A stretch of 64,000 nucleotides of DNA from Alphaproteobacteria bacterium. GTDB lineage: Bacteria > Bacteroidota > Bacteroidia > Bacteroidales > FEN-979. The first letter of the stretch is position 1; each line of letters begins with the position of its first letter. The stretch is from assembly GCA_009928665.1 (NCBI GenBank), contig SACF01000013.1, forward strand, positions 1 through 64,000. Direction: 5' to 3'. A program made the translations under genes and the position numbers. Shown piece after piece: positions 7,871 through 17,497 of this stretch. Under the pieces are notes generated by a model. The model saw only the letters and a program-made list of their open reading frames with translations. It did no database searches and was not told the origin of the DNA.

Positions 7871-10324
7871 ATGGAGCATAAACCCTTCAGCTTTTCTGAT
7901 ATTCTAGATACCGACACAGAATATATCCCCCTGCTATCTTCCGAAGATGAGGAAGCAATGCACGCGGAGGATGTTCCGGAAGTACTTCCCATACTTCCAT
8001 TAAAAAATACGGTTCTCTTCCCGGGAGTTGTAATTCCCATAACCGTAGGACGTGACAAATCGATACGGCTGATCCGCGAATTTTATAAGGGAACCCGAAT
8101 TATTGGCGTCGTATCCCAGAAAGATCCCCTTATTGAAGATCCGGAATTCGGCGATTTGAATTTAATCGGGACCGTCGCTTATATTATAAAGATTCTGCAA
8201 ATGCCCGACGGGAGTAATACCGCCATTATTCAAGGTAAAAGACGATTTGTGATGAATCAGGTGGTTCAGTCAGAACCCTATATTTCAGCCCTTGTATCTG
8301 CATTTGACGGTCCCGTGGATGTTCCTCGTGAAAACGGAGAATTTATAGCGCTCATTGCATCTCTAAAAGATCTGGCGATTCAGATTATTTCAAAGTCTCC
8401 TAACATTCCTTCCGAAGCAGCCTTCGCCATCAAAAATATTGAGTCGCCTTCATTCCTGGTTAACTTTATTTCGTCCAGCCTCAATATCGAACTTCACGAA
8501 AAACAAAAGCTTCTTGAAATTATCGACCTGAATGAATTTGCAAATAATGTACTTTCATATCTCACCAAGGAACTCCAGGTGGTAGATCTGAAACAACAGA
8601 TCCAAAATAAAGTCAAAAGCGATCTTGATAAGCAACAACGTGACTTTCTGCTGAATCAACAACTGAAAACAATTCAGGAAGAGCTGGGAGGCAATCCCAA
8701 TCTGCAGGAATCAAATGCTCTGAGGGAACAGGCTGCCGGTAAAAAATGGTCTAAGGAGGTTGCCGATGTTTTTGAAAAAGAGATGAATAAACTTCAGAGG
8801 ATGCACCCTATGGCCGCAGAGTATTCGGTTCAGACCAGCTACCTTGAGACTCTGGTGCAACTACCCTGGGGGGAATATACCGACGATAATTTGGATCTAC
8901 GCCATGCGCAAACGGTTTTGGATGAAGATCACTTTGGTCTGGAAAAGGTAAAGGAACGGATTATTGAACACCTGGCAGTGATCAAGCTCAAGAAAGACAT
9001 GAAGGCTCCCATTCTATGCCTGGTCGGCCCACCGGGTGTCGGAAAGACATCTCTCGGAAAAAGCATAGCAAGAGCACTTGGTCGTAAATATATCAGAATG
9101 TCTCTGGGTGGCCTCCGCGACGAATCAGAACTCAGAGGCCATCGTAAAACCTATATCGGAGCCATGCCGGGCAGGGTGTTGCAAAGCCTGAAAAAAGTTA
9201 AATCTTCGAACCCTGTTTTTGTCCTCGATGAAATCGATAAAGTGCTTGGTATGAATATCAATGGCGATCCACAGGCGGCATTGCTCGAAGTTCTGGATCC
9301 CGAACAGAACAACACATTTTATGATAATTACCTCGAAGTCGAATACGATCTTTCGAGGATTATGTTCATTGCCACTGCCAATACCCTGAGCACGGTACAT
9401 CCCGCTCTCCGTGACCGGATGGAAGTTATTGAACTGCCAGGTTACCTGATGGAAGAAAAAATTGAGATCGCAAAAAGACATTTGATTCCCAAACAGCTAC
9501 ATGAGCATGGATTGAAAAATAAACAACTGCTGTATCCGGATACACTGCTGAAAAAGATTATTGAGGATTACACCCGCGAATCCGGGGTACGTGCGCTGGA
9601 AAAAACCATCGCCAAAGTGATCCGGAGCAAGGTTAAAATGATCGTACTTAATGAAAAGTTTGAGAAACGACTCAAAAACACTGACCTTAAAAAGGTTTTG
9701 GGTAGTCCGATCTTTCAGGTCGAAAAGGATATTTCAAATACCATTCCCGGTGTTGTAACAGGCTTGGCCTGGACCGCTACCGGAGGGGAGATCCTGTTTA
9801 TTGAAGTCAGTCTGAGTCGTGGGAAGGGCGACCTTGTTCTGACAGGCAACCTGGGCGATGTAATGAAAGAATCCGCCTCAATTGCACTTGCATACCTGAA
9901 AGCACATTGTGAATCACTCGACATTCATCCGGATATTTTTCAACAATGGAACGTGCACATTCATGTTCCTGAAGGCGCCACACCGAAAGACGGCCCTTCT
10001 GCCGGAATTACGATGTTCACAGCCCTCGCGTCAGCCTTCACCCAGCGAAAAGTGAAAAAGAAAATTGCCATGACCGGAGAAATCACCCTCCGGGGAAAAG
10101 TTCTTCCGGTCGGTGGTATAAAGGAAAAAATGCTCGCCGCAAAACGAGCCAGGATCCAACACATCGTTCTTTCATCCGAAAACAGGAAGGAAATCGAAGA
10201 AATTAAGGAATCCTATATCGAAGGCCTTACTTTTCATTACATTGAAGAGATGAAACAGATTATCGATATTGTCCTGATGAAGGAAAAAATTAAAAACTCC
10301 CTCAACCTGGATTATAAGGTTTAG
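7871..10324 (+). CDS. lon: ATP-dependent Lon protease
   Basis: A cytosolic AAA+ serine protease that degrades misfolded and regulatory proteins. I start it at MEHKPFSF (817 residues), preceded by an A/G-rich stretch, and not at the TTG five codons upstream. Domains in order: Lon N-terminal substrate-binding domain (about residues 40-240), coiled-coil, AAA+ module with Walker A GPPGVGKT (about 385) and Walker B VFVLDEIDK (about 449), and the protease domain. The catalytic dyad is Ser in PKDGPSAG (about 709) and Lys in KEKMLAAKRA (about 752), with the normal spacing. Length is typical. The next gene follows after 45 nt. Confidence 0.97.
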   Translation: MEHKPFSFSDILDTDTEYIPLLSSEDEEAMHAEDVPEVLPILPLKNTVLFPGVVIPITVGRDKSIRLIREFYKGTRIIGVVSQKDPLIEDPEFGDLNLIGTVAYIIKILQMPDGSNTAIIQGKRRFVMNQVVQSEPYISALVSAFDGPVDVPRENGEFIALIASLKDLAIQIISKSPNIPSEAAFAIKNIESPSFLVNFISSSLNIELHEKQKLLEIIDLNEFANNVLSYLTKELQVVDLKQQIQNKVKSDLDKQQRDFLLNQQLKTIQEELGGNPNLQESNALREQAAGKKWSKEVADVFEKEMNKLQRMHPMAAEYSVQTSYLETLVQLPWGEYTDDNLDLRHAQTVLDEDHFGLEKVKERIIEHLAVIKLKKDMKAPILCLVGPPGVGKTSLGKSIARALGRKYIRMSLGGLRDESELRGHRKTYIGAMPGRVLQSLKKVKSSNPVFVLDEIDKVLGMNINGDPQAALLEVLDPEQNNTFYDNYLEVEYDLSRIMFIATANTLSTVHPALRDRMEVIELPGYLMEEKIEIAKRHLIPKQLHEHGLKNKQLLYPDTLLKKIIEDYTRESGVRALEKTIAKVIRSKVKMIVLNEKFEKRLKNTDLKKVLGSPIFQVEKDISNTIPGVVTGLAWTATGGEILFIEVSLSRGKGDLVLTGNLGDVMKESASIALAYLKAHCESLDIHPDIFQQWNVHIHVPEGATPKDGPSAGITMFTALASAFTQRKVKKKIAMTGEITLRGKVLPVGGIKEKMLAAKRARIQHIVLSSENRKEIEEIKESYIEGLTFHYIEEMKQIIDIVLMKEKIKNSLNLDYKV

Positions 10325-10369
10325 AAAAATCCCTCCGATTAAAAAATGAGGTACTTTTACAATCTGTCT

Positions 10370-12025
10370 ATGAATAAGTACCCCGCCATATTTCTGCTGA
10401 TAACAATATTTTTTCCGGGATGTTCCGGCCCCGGTGAACAAAATGGCAAAACCGTCTTCCGTTATAACGAAGCCGCAAATATCACAACTCTTGATCCTGC
10501 TTTTGCCCGCGATCAAGCCATCATCTGGGCTACCAATCAACTATTCAATGGATTGGTTCAGTTGAATGATAATCTCGAAATTATGCCCTGTATTGCCCAT
10601 AGTTGGGAGATCGGGGATTCGGGTACCAGTTATATTTTTCACCTCCGTAGTGATGTCTTTTTTCACGATAATCCCGCATTTTTGAATTCAACCGGCCGGA
10701 AAGTCACGGCGAATGATTTTGTGTTCTCCTTAAACCGAATACTGGATCCAACCGTCGCCTCACCGGGAGCCTGGATCTTCAATTGGATCAAGTACGAAAA
10801 TGGTAAACCTGCATTCACAACGCTGGATGATTCCACGCTAATTATTAAACTGAACAGGCCGTTCCCGCCATTTCTCAGTTTGCTTACTATGCAATATTGT
10901 TCTGTAGTTCCAAAGGAAGCCTTGGATTTTTATAAATCTGATTTTCGACGTCATCCGGTAGGGACGGGACCGTTTCAGTTTAAAATGTGGCAGGAAGGAG
11001 TGAAGCTGGTCCTGTTAAAAAACCAGCGATATTTTGAAACCCGGGAAGGTAAAAGCCTTCCATATTTAGACGCGGTTTCTATTACATTCGTTGCAGATAA
11101 ACAATCAGCTCTTCTTGAATTCATCAAAGGTAACACCGATTTCCTATCCGGCCTCGACCCGGCTTATAAGGACGAACTCCTGACCCCCGATGGGACCTTA
11201 CAGAAAAAATATTCCGGGAAGTTGCACCTGATCACCCAAAACTATCTGAATACGGAGTACCTTGGTTTTGTCCTAAACCAGGGAGGCCCGGCTGCTCAGA
11301 AAAATCTCGTGCGGAACCGTTCTGTCAGGAAAGCAATTAATATTGCATTTGACCGGGGAAAAATGATACAATACCTGCGTAACAATATCGGCACTCCCGG
11401 TCTTCAGGGGATTACCCCCAAAGGATTACCGTCATTTGATTCGACCGCAATATTCAATGCCTATGATCCTGATCGTGCTAAAAATCTTTTGGCAGAAGCT
11501 GGATATCCCGACGGTAAAGGTCTCGATCCTATTGTTCTCACTTCGACCGCAGATTATCTTGATATTTGTAAATATATCCAGCATCAGGTTCAAAAAATCG
11601 GGATCAATCTGAGAATCGAAATAAGTCCGCCTGCCGCAGTAAAAGAGATGAAAGCAATCGCGAATCTCCCTTTTTTCAGGGCTTCGTGGATTGCAGATTA
11701 TCCCGACGCCGAAAACTACCTTTCCATGTTTTACAGCCGGAATTTCTGCCCTAAAGGTCCGAATTACACACACTTCTCAAATCCTGAGTTCGACCAGCTC
11801 TACGAAAAATCCTTATCAACCTTAAACGATTCCATCAGGTTTTCACTTTACAGAAAAATGGACCGGATTATTATGGAGGAAGTGCCTGTTGTCATCCTGT
11901 ATTATGACCAGGTTCTCAGATTTACCCAATTGGATATCGAGGGTCTCGGAATCAACCCGATGAACCTGCTTACCCTGAAGTACGTCACAAAGAACCACTT
12001 AAACCATCATAGGCAAGAGAAATGA
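10370..12025 (+). CDS. Peptide/oligopeptide ABC transporter substrate-binding lipoprotein
   Basis: A family 5 solute-binding protein (OppA/DppA type), about 551 residues. The start MNKYPAIFLLI gives a lipoprotein signal with lipobox FFPGC, so it should be membrane-anchored. NITTLDPAFARDQAI near the N-terminus and RKAINIAFDRGKMI in the middle are family hallmarks. No ABC permease or ATPase is nearby, so this is an orphan binding protein located after lon. The 3' end overlaps the convergent hydrolase gene by 41 bp. The ligand is probably a peptide, but some members bind other solutes. Confidence 0.88.
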   Translation: MNKYPAIFLLITIFFPGCSGPGEQNGKTVFRYNEAANITTLDPAFARDQAIIWATNQLFNGLVQLNDNLEIMPCIAHSWEIGDSGTSYIFHLRSDVFFHDNPAFLNSTGRKVTANDFVFSLNRILDPTVASPGAWIFNWIKYENGKPAFTTLDDSTLIIKLNRPFPPFLSLLTMQYCSVVPKEALDFYKSDFRRHPVGTGPFQFKMWQEGVKLVLLKNQRYFETREGKSLPYLDAVSITFVADKQSALLEFIKGNTDFLSGLDPAYKDELLTPDGTLQKKYSGKLHLITQNYLNTEYLGFVLNQGGPAAQKNLVRNRSVRKAINIAFDRGKMIQYLRNNIGTPGLQGITPKGLPSFDSTAIFNAYDPDRAKNLLAEAGYPDGKGLDPIVLTSTADYLDICKYIQHQVQKIGINLRIEISPPAAVKEMKAIANLPFFRASWIADYPDAENYLSMFYSRNFCPKGPNYTHFSNPEFDQLYEKSLSTLNDSIRFSLYRKMDRIIMEEVPVVILYYDQVLRFTQLDIEGLGINPMNLLTLKYVTKNHLNHHRQEK

Positions 12026-12752
12026 ATTGGGGTAATTTGCCTCCAACCTCCTGATGCAAACCCATCTGGTGGCTGATGTGGGTGATAAATCCGTGCCGTG
12101 GCCGTAATTCTGTAAGTAATGCTACTGCCTCCTCGAGGTTAAAATGTGAATAGTGTTTTTTTTCACGTAAAGCATTGACAATAACCACTTCAGATCCCCG
12201 TATCTTTTTTTTCTCCGGTTCCTCTATGTTGATGGCATCCGTAATATAGGTTAATTCCTTAATCCGATAACCGAAAACAAAATTTGAGATTCCGTAATGC
12301 AGGGCTTTTATGGGTATTATTTGTAAATCGCCGATATGGAATGGTTTGTTATTTATCTTGCGCAAATTGATCTCCGGAACCCCCGGATACGGCTCCTTGT
12401 GAAATGCATAAGAGAATTCACGTCTGATCGAACGCTGTACCCCGGATGTCGAATAAACATCTGTCGGCCGGCCGTTGAAATAATTAAATGCCCTTACATC
12501 ATCAAGACCCCCCACATGATCTTTATGATCATGGGTGATCAGGATGGCATCAATAGTACTTACCCTTTCACGTAACATCTGTTGCCTGAAGTCGGGACCA
12601 CAATCTATAACGATCCGGAGACCATCTGTCTCTACCATAAACGATGAACGAAGCCGCTTGTCACAGGGATCCTCTGAACTACAAACGCTGCAATTACAAG
12701 CTATAACAGGTACCCCCTGTGATGTGCCTGTGCCAAGAAAAGTGAATTTCAT
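11985..12752 (-). CDS. MBL-fold metallo-hydrolase, PhnP-like
   Basis: A 255-residue metallo-beta-lactamase-fold hydrolase. I start it at MKFTFLGTGTSQG, 19 codons inside the longest frame, since this strand begins the fold. It carries the di-metal motif THDHKDHVGG and an N-terminal cysteine cluster ACNCSVC, as in PhnP, the phosphoribosyl cyclic phosphate phosphodiesterase. No phn operon is present here, so the physiological substrate is uncertain; cyclic phosphodiesters are the family's usual substrates. The last 41 bp overlap the end of the solute-binding protein gene on the other strand. Confidence 0.87.
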   Translation of the reverse strand: MKFTFLGTGTSQGVPVIACNCSVCSSEDPCDKRLRSSFMVETDGLRIVIDCGPDFRQQMLRERVSTIDAILITHDHKDHVGGLDDVRAFNYFNGRPTDVYSTSGVQRSIRREFSYAFHKEPYPGVPEINLRKINNKPFHIGDLQIIPIKALHYGISNFVFGYRIKELTYITDAINIEEPEKKKIRGSEVVIVNALREKKHYSHFNLEEAVALLTELRPRHGFITHISHQMGLHQEVGGKLPQFISLAYDGLSGSL

Positions 12753-12841
12753 CAAAGTTCTTTTCCGGCAAATATAATGTCTTTGCTCTATCAGACCATA
12801 CTTTTTCATGTGACTGGTCGTTAGGTGAAGGACTATGAATG

Positions 12842-12872
12842 GTTGAATATTGATTAGATTCTTCTACCTTTG
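12842..12872 (+). promoter_or_regulatory. Putative promoter of DUF6913-dapA
   Basis: GTTG at 12842-12845 and TACCTTTG at 12865-12872 are 19 nt apart, one mismatch from the consensus TTTG-N19-TAnnTTTG. It lies 24 nt before the ATG at 12897. Confidence 0.65.
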
Positions 12873-12896
12873 CACAACCTGAAAATATCAGAGAAA

Positions 12897-13454
12897 ATGT
12901 TCCGGAAAATCAGAATCAGGATTGGTAAATATTACTTCAGAAAAGAACAGGAACATCACCAGCGAAATTGTAAGCTGATGAATCTTGGGGAAGCTAAAAG
13001 AATTGGGATTCTTTATACACTGGATGATGTTCCCGATTATGAAAGGGTGTCGGATTTTGTTACCCGACTTCAGGGAGACCATAAAGAAGTTAAAGCCCTT
13101 GGATTTGTCAAGAATAAAAACCTGGTTCAACGATTTCTCCCAAAACTTTCTTACGATTTCTTTAGCCGCAGGGACTTGACTTGGTTCTATAAACCCATTC
13201 ACAGCCAGGTTCGCGATTTCATTGAAAAGGAATTTGATTTGCTTATTGACCTGAGTATTGGCGATAATTTTCCCCTGAAATATATTTCGGGACTTTCAAA
13301 TGCCTTACTTAAAGTGGGATGCTTCTCATCTGAGAACACCAGTTACTATGACCTGATGATCGATCCGAAACCCACAATGTCATCCGATGAATACCTTGGA
13401 CAAATCCAGCATTATCTCACCATAATCAATTCCCATGCGAAAAGGATTCAATAA
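12897..13454 (+). CDS. DUF6913 family protein
   Basis: A 185-residue protein that resembles the DUF6913 family of Bacteroidota; function unknown. The start MFRKIRIRIGKYY fits the promoter position better than the frame's first codon. The sequence has a basic N-terminus, then alternating strands and helices (KRIGILYTLDD, FDLLIDLSIGDNFPLKYIS) like a small alpha/beta domain, with no recognisable catalytic residues. Its last 20 bp overlap the start of dapA, implying translational coupling. Confidence 0.78.
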   Translation: MFRKIRIRIGKYYFRKEQEHHQRNCKLMNLGEAKRIGILYTLDDVPDYERVSDFVTRLQGDHKEVKALGFVKNKNLVQRFLPKLSYDFFSRRDLTWFYKPIHSQVRDFIEKEFDLLIDLSIGDNFPLKYISGLSNALLKVGCFSSENTSYYDLMIDPKPTMSSDEYLGQIQHYLTIINSHAKRIQ

Positions 13455-14334
13455 ATTCAAAGGTACCGGGGTGGCTATCGTCACACCATTTAAAAAATCA
13501 GGAGCCATCGACTTCCAGTCATATGAAAAGATTCTAACCCATGTCATCCATGGAGGGGTCGATTTTATCGTAGTTTTAGGTACCACAGGTGAAGCTCCTA
13601 CCATTTCGAAACAGGAAAAGAAGGCGTTGATTGAGTTTTCAGTTGAAAAAATTGAGAAAAGGGTTCCGGTCCTTGTCGGAATCGGTGGGAACAGTACTTC
13701 TGATACTATTTTGACAATCCACGGTTCTCCATTTAAAGGTGTTGATGGAATACTTTCTGTATGTCCCTATTATAATAAACCACAACAGGAAGGACTGTAC
13801 CAACACTTTAAAACCATCGCGGAAGCAAGTCCCGTTCCGGTTATTCTATACACTGTACCTGGAAGGACAGGCAGCAATCTCAACGCTGCTACAACCCTGA
13901 GATTGGCAAACGATTTTGAAAATATTATCGGAATTAAAGAAGCCTCCGCCAATTTTGATCAGATTTTTCAGGTCTTAAAAAACCGGCCAAAGGATTTTTT
14001 GGTCCTGTCAGGTGATGATGCACTGACTTTGCCACTTGTTGCCAGCGGTGCTGATGGTGTGATCTCCGTAACTGCCAATGCATTTCCGCATGAGGTTTCA
14101 CAAATGGTCAGATATGGGTTGGCTGGTCAGATGAAAGCAGCCCGGTCGATTCATTATCAACTACTCGACTTCACAAACACGCTGTTTGCCGATGGAAGCC
14201 CGGCCGGGATAAAAGCTGCGCTTGAAATCAAAAAATTATGCCAGAATAACTTGCGCTTGCCTTTGGTGAACGCAAATCATGAGGTTTATAAAAAAATCCG
14301 TTCACTTCTTCAAAAACTTGAGCAAACCAACTAA
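13435..14334 (+). CDS. dapA: 4-hydroxy-tetrahydrodipicolinate synthase
   Basis: Condenses pyruvate with aspartate semialdehyde in the diaminopimelate/lysine pathway, supplying the peptidoglycan cross-linking residue. It is a 299-residue TIM-barrel lyase. GTTGEAPT forms the pyruvate-binding loop, Tyr is in ILYTVPGRTG (about residue 139), and the Schiff-base Lys is in GIKEASANF (about residue 168). Length and motifs are complete. The start lies inside the end of the DUF6913 gene, and the M14 peptidase gene follows after 23 nt. Confidence 0.95.
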   Translation: MRKGFNKFKGTGVAIVTPFKKSGAIDFQSYEKILTHVIHGGVDFIVVLGTTGEAPTISKQEKKALIEFSVEKIEKRVPVLVGIGGNSTSDTILTIHGSPFKGVDGILSVCPYYNKPQQEGLYQHFKTIAEASPVPVILYTVPGRTGSNLNAATTLRLANDFENIIGIKEASANFDQIFQVLKNRPKDFLVLSGDDALTLPLVASGADGVISVTANAFPHEVSQMVRYGLAGQMKAARSIHYQLLDFTNTLFADGSPAGIKAALEIKKLCQNNLRLPLVNANHEVYKKIRSLLQKLEQTN

Positions 14335-14357
14335 CCGACCTGAATAACCTGCTTTCT

Positions 14358-16109
14358 ATGAAAATGAACTGTAAACTTAATCTTCTTGTTATCACGTCCC
14401 TATTCCTTATTCTGTGCATGAATCCTTCTGGCGGATTTTCACAATTCCCTGATCCGGTTAACCTGGATATTGTTCTAAAGGAAAGGGGAGAGGTTTATTT
14501 CACATTTGAGATTAAAGACCGGGAAGAAATCGGATTTCTTACGAAAATTATTTCATTGGATCATGTAAATAATGCAACCGTATTTGCTTACGCCAATAAA
14601 GATGAGTTCGCTTCCTTTCTCAGACTGAATATTCCATACAGGATCTTGCCGGCACCGGGCCTTAGCCTGTCAAAAGAAGAACTGGATTACAGATCCACCG
14701 GGAAAATAGATAATGAAACGACCATCTGGAACTATTACCCCAATTATAATGAATACCTTACTCTGATGACGGGGTTCGCAACTGCCCATCCTGATCTCTG
14801 CCAACTTGACACCGTTGGCACGTCCATTCAAAATCGCCTGATTCTTTGTTTAAAGATCAGCGACAACGTGGAACAGACCGAAGCAGAACCTCAATTTCTT
14901 TACACATCCTCCATCCATGGAGACGAACTTACCGGTTACGTATTGATGTTGCATCTCATCGACTATCTTCTTATCAATTATGGCGCTGATCCTGCCATTA
15001 CAGAATTGGTAAATAATACGGAGATATTTATCAATCCGCTTGCGAATCCCGATGGTACTTTTAATGGTGGAAACAATTCCGTGTATGGCGCGATTCGTTA
15101 TAATGCAAATTACATCGACCTGAATCGGAATTTTCCCGATCCTAAAGTGGGCCAGCACCCCGACGGTAATGCATGGCAGAAGGAAACCGTAGCTTGGATG
15201 GATTATGCATCACAACATCATTTTTCACTCTCAGCGAATTTTCATGGCGGTGCAGAAGTCTTTAATTATCCATGGGACACCTGGTCAAAATTTACTGCTG
15301 ATGATGACTGGTGGCAGTTTGTCGGAAGAGAATGGGCAGATACGGTACACCAATATGCCCCGGCCGGCTATTTTACCTATATGAACAACGGAATCACCAA
15401 CGGAAATGCTTGGTATGAAATCAATGGTGGACGACAGGATTATATGAACTACTGGCATCATTGTCGTGAAGTCACAGTCGAAATTTCAGATATTAAATTA
15501 TTGCCAACAAGTCAACTATTGAATCATTGGGAATACAACTACCGGACATTTCTGAATTTTATGAGACAAGCACAGTATGGCATCAATGGTATAGTTTCCG
15601 ATACCGTCACGGATGAACCGGTAGAAGCTAAAGTACTGATACACAATCACGATAAGGATAATTCAGAAGTATACTCACATTTACCCGCTGGGTTTTATTC
15701 TCGTCCTATCTTTGAGGGAACCTATAACCTGACATTTTCAGCTCCGGGCTATTTCACCAAAACTGTGACAAATGTGGAGGTAACCAACTGGGAAACAACA
15801 CCTCTCGACGTCCAGCTTCGTCCGCTTACTTTTGATGCTCAGGATAAAACCACCCGGAAAACTATGATATTTCCCAATCCATCAGACGGGCATTTTAAAT
15901 TGGTTTTCCCTGAACATCCGGTCAATCCATCCTGTGCGATTCAACTCCTGAACGAAATGGGTTTTGTAGTTTACTCCGACGACCTTTCCTGCGAAAAAGG
16001 CTGCACCCAAATCAGCATTTCACTACCCTCATTGGCTCCGGGAGTCTATTTCCTGAAATTCAATACCGGTTACAGGATCTATTTTGATAAACTGATCCTG
16101 AGAAACTAG
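14358..16109 (+). CDS. Secreted M14 zinc carboxypeptidase with T9SS sorting domain
   Basis: A 583-residue exported metallocarboxypeptidase. A signal peptide occupies about residues 1-29. The M14 domain has the zinc ligands His and Glu in SSIHGDELTG (about 187-190), the third ligand His in ANFHGGAEVF (about 296), and the catalytic Glu in EVTVEISD (about 373). After that come a carboxypeptidase-regulatory-like beta sandwich (about 412-490, starting GINGIVSDTVTDEP) and a C-terminal type IX sorting domain that starts IFPNPSDGHFKL. It is predicted to be exported across the outer membrane and released or anchored. The stop overlaps the convergent alpha-oxoamine synthase gene by 4 bp. Confidence 0.93.
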   Translation: MKMNCKLNLLVITSLFLILCMNPSGGFSQFPDPVNLDIVLKERGEVYFTFEIKDREEIGFLTKIISLDHVNNATVFAYANKDEFASFLRLNIPYRILPAPGLSLSKEELDYRSTGKIDNETTIWNYYPNYNEYLTLMTGFATAHPDLCQLDTVGTSIQNRLILCLKISDNVEQTEAEPQFLYTSSIHGDELTGYVLMLHLIDYLLINYGADPAITELVNNTEIFINPLANPDGTFNGGNNSVYGAIRYNANYIDLNRNFPDPKVGQHPDGNAWQKETVAWMDYASQHHFSLSANFHGGAEVFNYPWDTWSKFTADDDWWQFVGREWADTVHQYAPAGYFTYMNNGITNGNAWYEINGGRQDYMNYWHHCREVTVEISDIKLLPTSQLLNHWEYNYRTFLNFMRQAQYGINGIVSDTVTDEPVEAKVLIHNHDKDNSEVYSHLPAGFYSRPIFEGTYNLTFSAPGYFTKTVTNVEVTNWETTPLDVQLRPLTFDAQDKTTRKTMIFPNPSDGHFKLVFPEHPVNPSCAIQLLNEMGFVVYSDDLSCEKGCTQISISLPSLAPGVYFLKFNTGYRIYFDKLILRN

Positions 16110-17359
16110 AATTTTTCAGCAAATGCAGGGATTCCGCCGTTTTTATACCGGCCTTCATCCAGTTTTTTCCTGACTTCTGCAAATGAATCAATGGTATATT
16201 TCACGTCTTCCAAGGTGTGAGCCGCGGTAGGAATCAAACGTAACATGATCACATCTTTAGGAACTACCGGATAAATAACCACACTGCAGAAAATACCGTA
16301 GTTCTCTCGAAGATCCGCAACGACCTGAGTGGCTTCTGGGATGCCACCTTTGAAAAAGACCGGGGTGACGGGTGATTGGGTCTTTCCGATATCAAATCCT
16401 TGTTCACGTAATCCTGCCTGCAATGCCTTGACGATGGTCCACAACCTTTCCCTGAGCTCAGGCCGAGTTCTGATCAGATCCAAACGTTTGAGCGAACCCA
16501 CGACCATGGGCATTGGTAATGATTTGGCAAAAATCTGTGATCGCATATTATACGCCAATGCCTTAATGATGCGCTTTTCGCTGGCAACAAAAGCACCGAT
16601 TCCGGCCATGGCTTTGGCGAAAGTTCCGAAATATACATCCACACCATCCATCACATTCTGTTCCTCACTGGTGCCTGCACCTGTACTTCCCATGGTTCCG
16701 AATCCATGAGCATCATCCACGAGTAAACGAAACCCGTATTTATCCTTAAATTGAAGAATTCCCTTAAGATTACCAAGATCCCCGGGCATGCCAAATACCC
16801 CTTCGGTAATGACCAGTATTCCGCCACCGGTTTCATCAGCTACCTTCCGGGCATGCTTGATCTGCGCCTCAAACCGATCCAGATTGTTGTGGGGAAAAAC
16901 AAACCTTTTGCCGATATGCAACCTCAGTCCGTCAAGAATACACGCATGCGACTCAGAATCGTATACAACGACATCATGACGGTCAAGCAGGGAATCAATT
17001 ATAGAAACCATTCCCATGTAACCGAAATTTAATAAATAAGCAGCCTCCTTCCTTTCAAAAGCAGCCAGCTCATGCTCTAATTGTTCATGATATTTTGTTT
17101 GCCCCGACATCATGCGTGCCCCCATGGGAGAAGCCAGCCCGAATTTTTCAGCAGCTTCCGAATCTGCCTTCCTGACTTCGGGATGATTGGCCAATCCCAG
17201 GTAATTATTAAGGCTCCACACAAGGACAGGCTTACCCCTGAAAAACATCCGGTTAGAAATTTCCCCTTCAAGCTTGGGAAAATAGTAATATCCGTGACCC
17301 TGATCGGCAAGCTGCCCCAGCGGTCCCATGTTGCTCTCAACTTTATTAAAAAGATCCAC
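16106..17359 (-). CDS. Alpha-oxoamine synthase (serine palmitoyltransferase / cysteate acyltransferase-like)
   Basis: A 417-residue PLP enzyme of the alpha-oxoamine synthase family, which condenses an amino acid with an acyl-CoA or acyl-ACP with loss of CO2. The motifs are LLVDDAHGFGTMG (about residue 215) and the PLP lysine in FGTFAKAMAG (about 248). The long N-terminus with FPKLEGEISNRM and SLNNYLGLANHPEV fits a clade common in Bacteroidota that is distinct from KBL and BioF. Candidate roles are the first step of sphingolipid (serine substrate) or sulfonolipid (cysteate substrate) synthesis in the cytoplasm. Sequence alone does not decide between them. No other lipid gene is next to it. Confidence 0.85.
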   Translation of the reverse strand: MDLFNKVESNMGPLGQLADQGHGYYYFPKLEGEISNRMFFRGKPVLVWSLNNYLGLANHPEVRKADSEAAEKFGLASPMGARMMSGQTKYHEQLEHELAAFERKEAAYLLNFGYMGMVSIIDSLLDRHDVVVYDSESHACILDGLRLHIGKRFVFPHNNLDRFEAQIKHARKVADETGGGILVITEGVFGMPGDLGNLKGILQFKDKYGFRLLVDDAHGFGTMGSTGAGTSEEQNVMDGVDVYFGTFAKAMAGIGAFVASEKRIIKALAYNMRSQIFAKSLPMPMVVGSLKRLDLIRTRPELRERLWTIVKALQAGLREQGFDIGKTQSPVTPVFFKGGIPEATQVVADLRENYGIFCSVVIYPVVPKDVIMLRLIPTAAHTLEDVKYTIDSFAEVRKKLDEGRYKNGGIPAFAEKF

Positions 17360-17485
17360 GATACAATAAGTTTATAGGGTGTGATTATTTAAAGATTCTG
17401 ATTGCAAAATTACCAAAAAATAATACTATAAACCATGGAAAACCGTTACTATCTGCGAACATTATGATTTTTCAATTAATCTTTG

Positions 17486-17493
17486 TACTTTTG
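17486..17493 (+). promoter_or_regulatory. Putative -7 element of the bamD operon
   Basis: TACTTTTG matches TAnnTTTG and lies 4 nt before the bamD ATG at 17498. The -33 position has TATG instead of TTTG. The transcript would be leaderless or nearly so. Confidence 0.55.
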
Positions 17494-17497
17494 CAAA

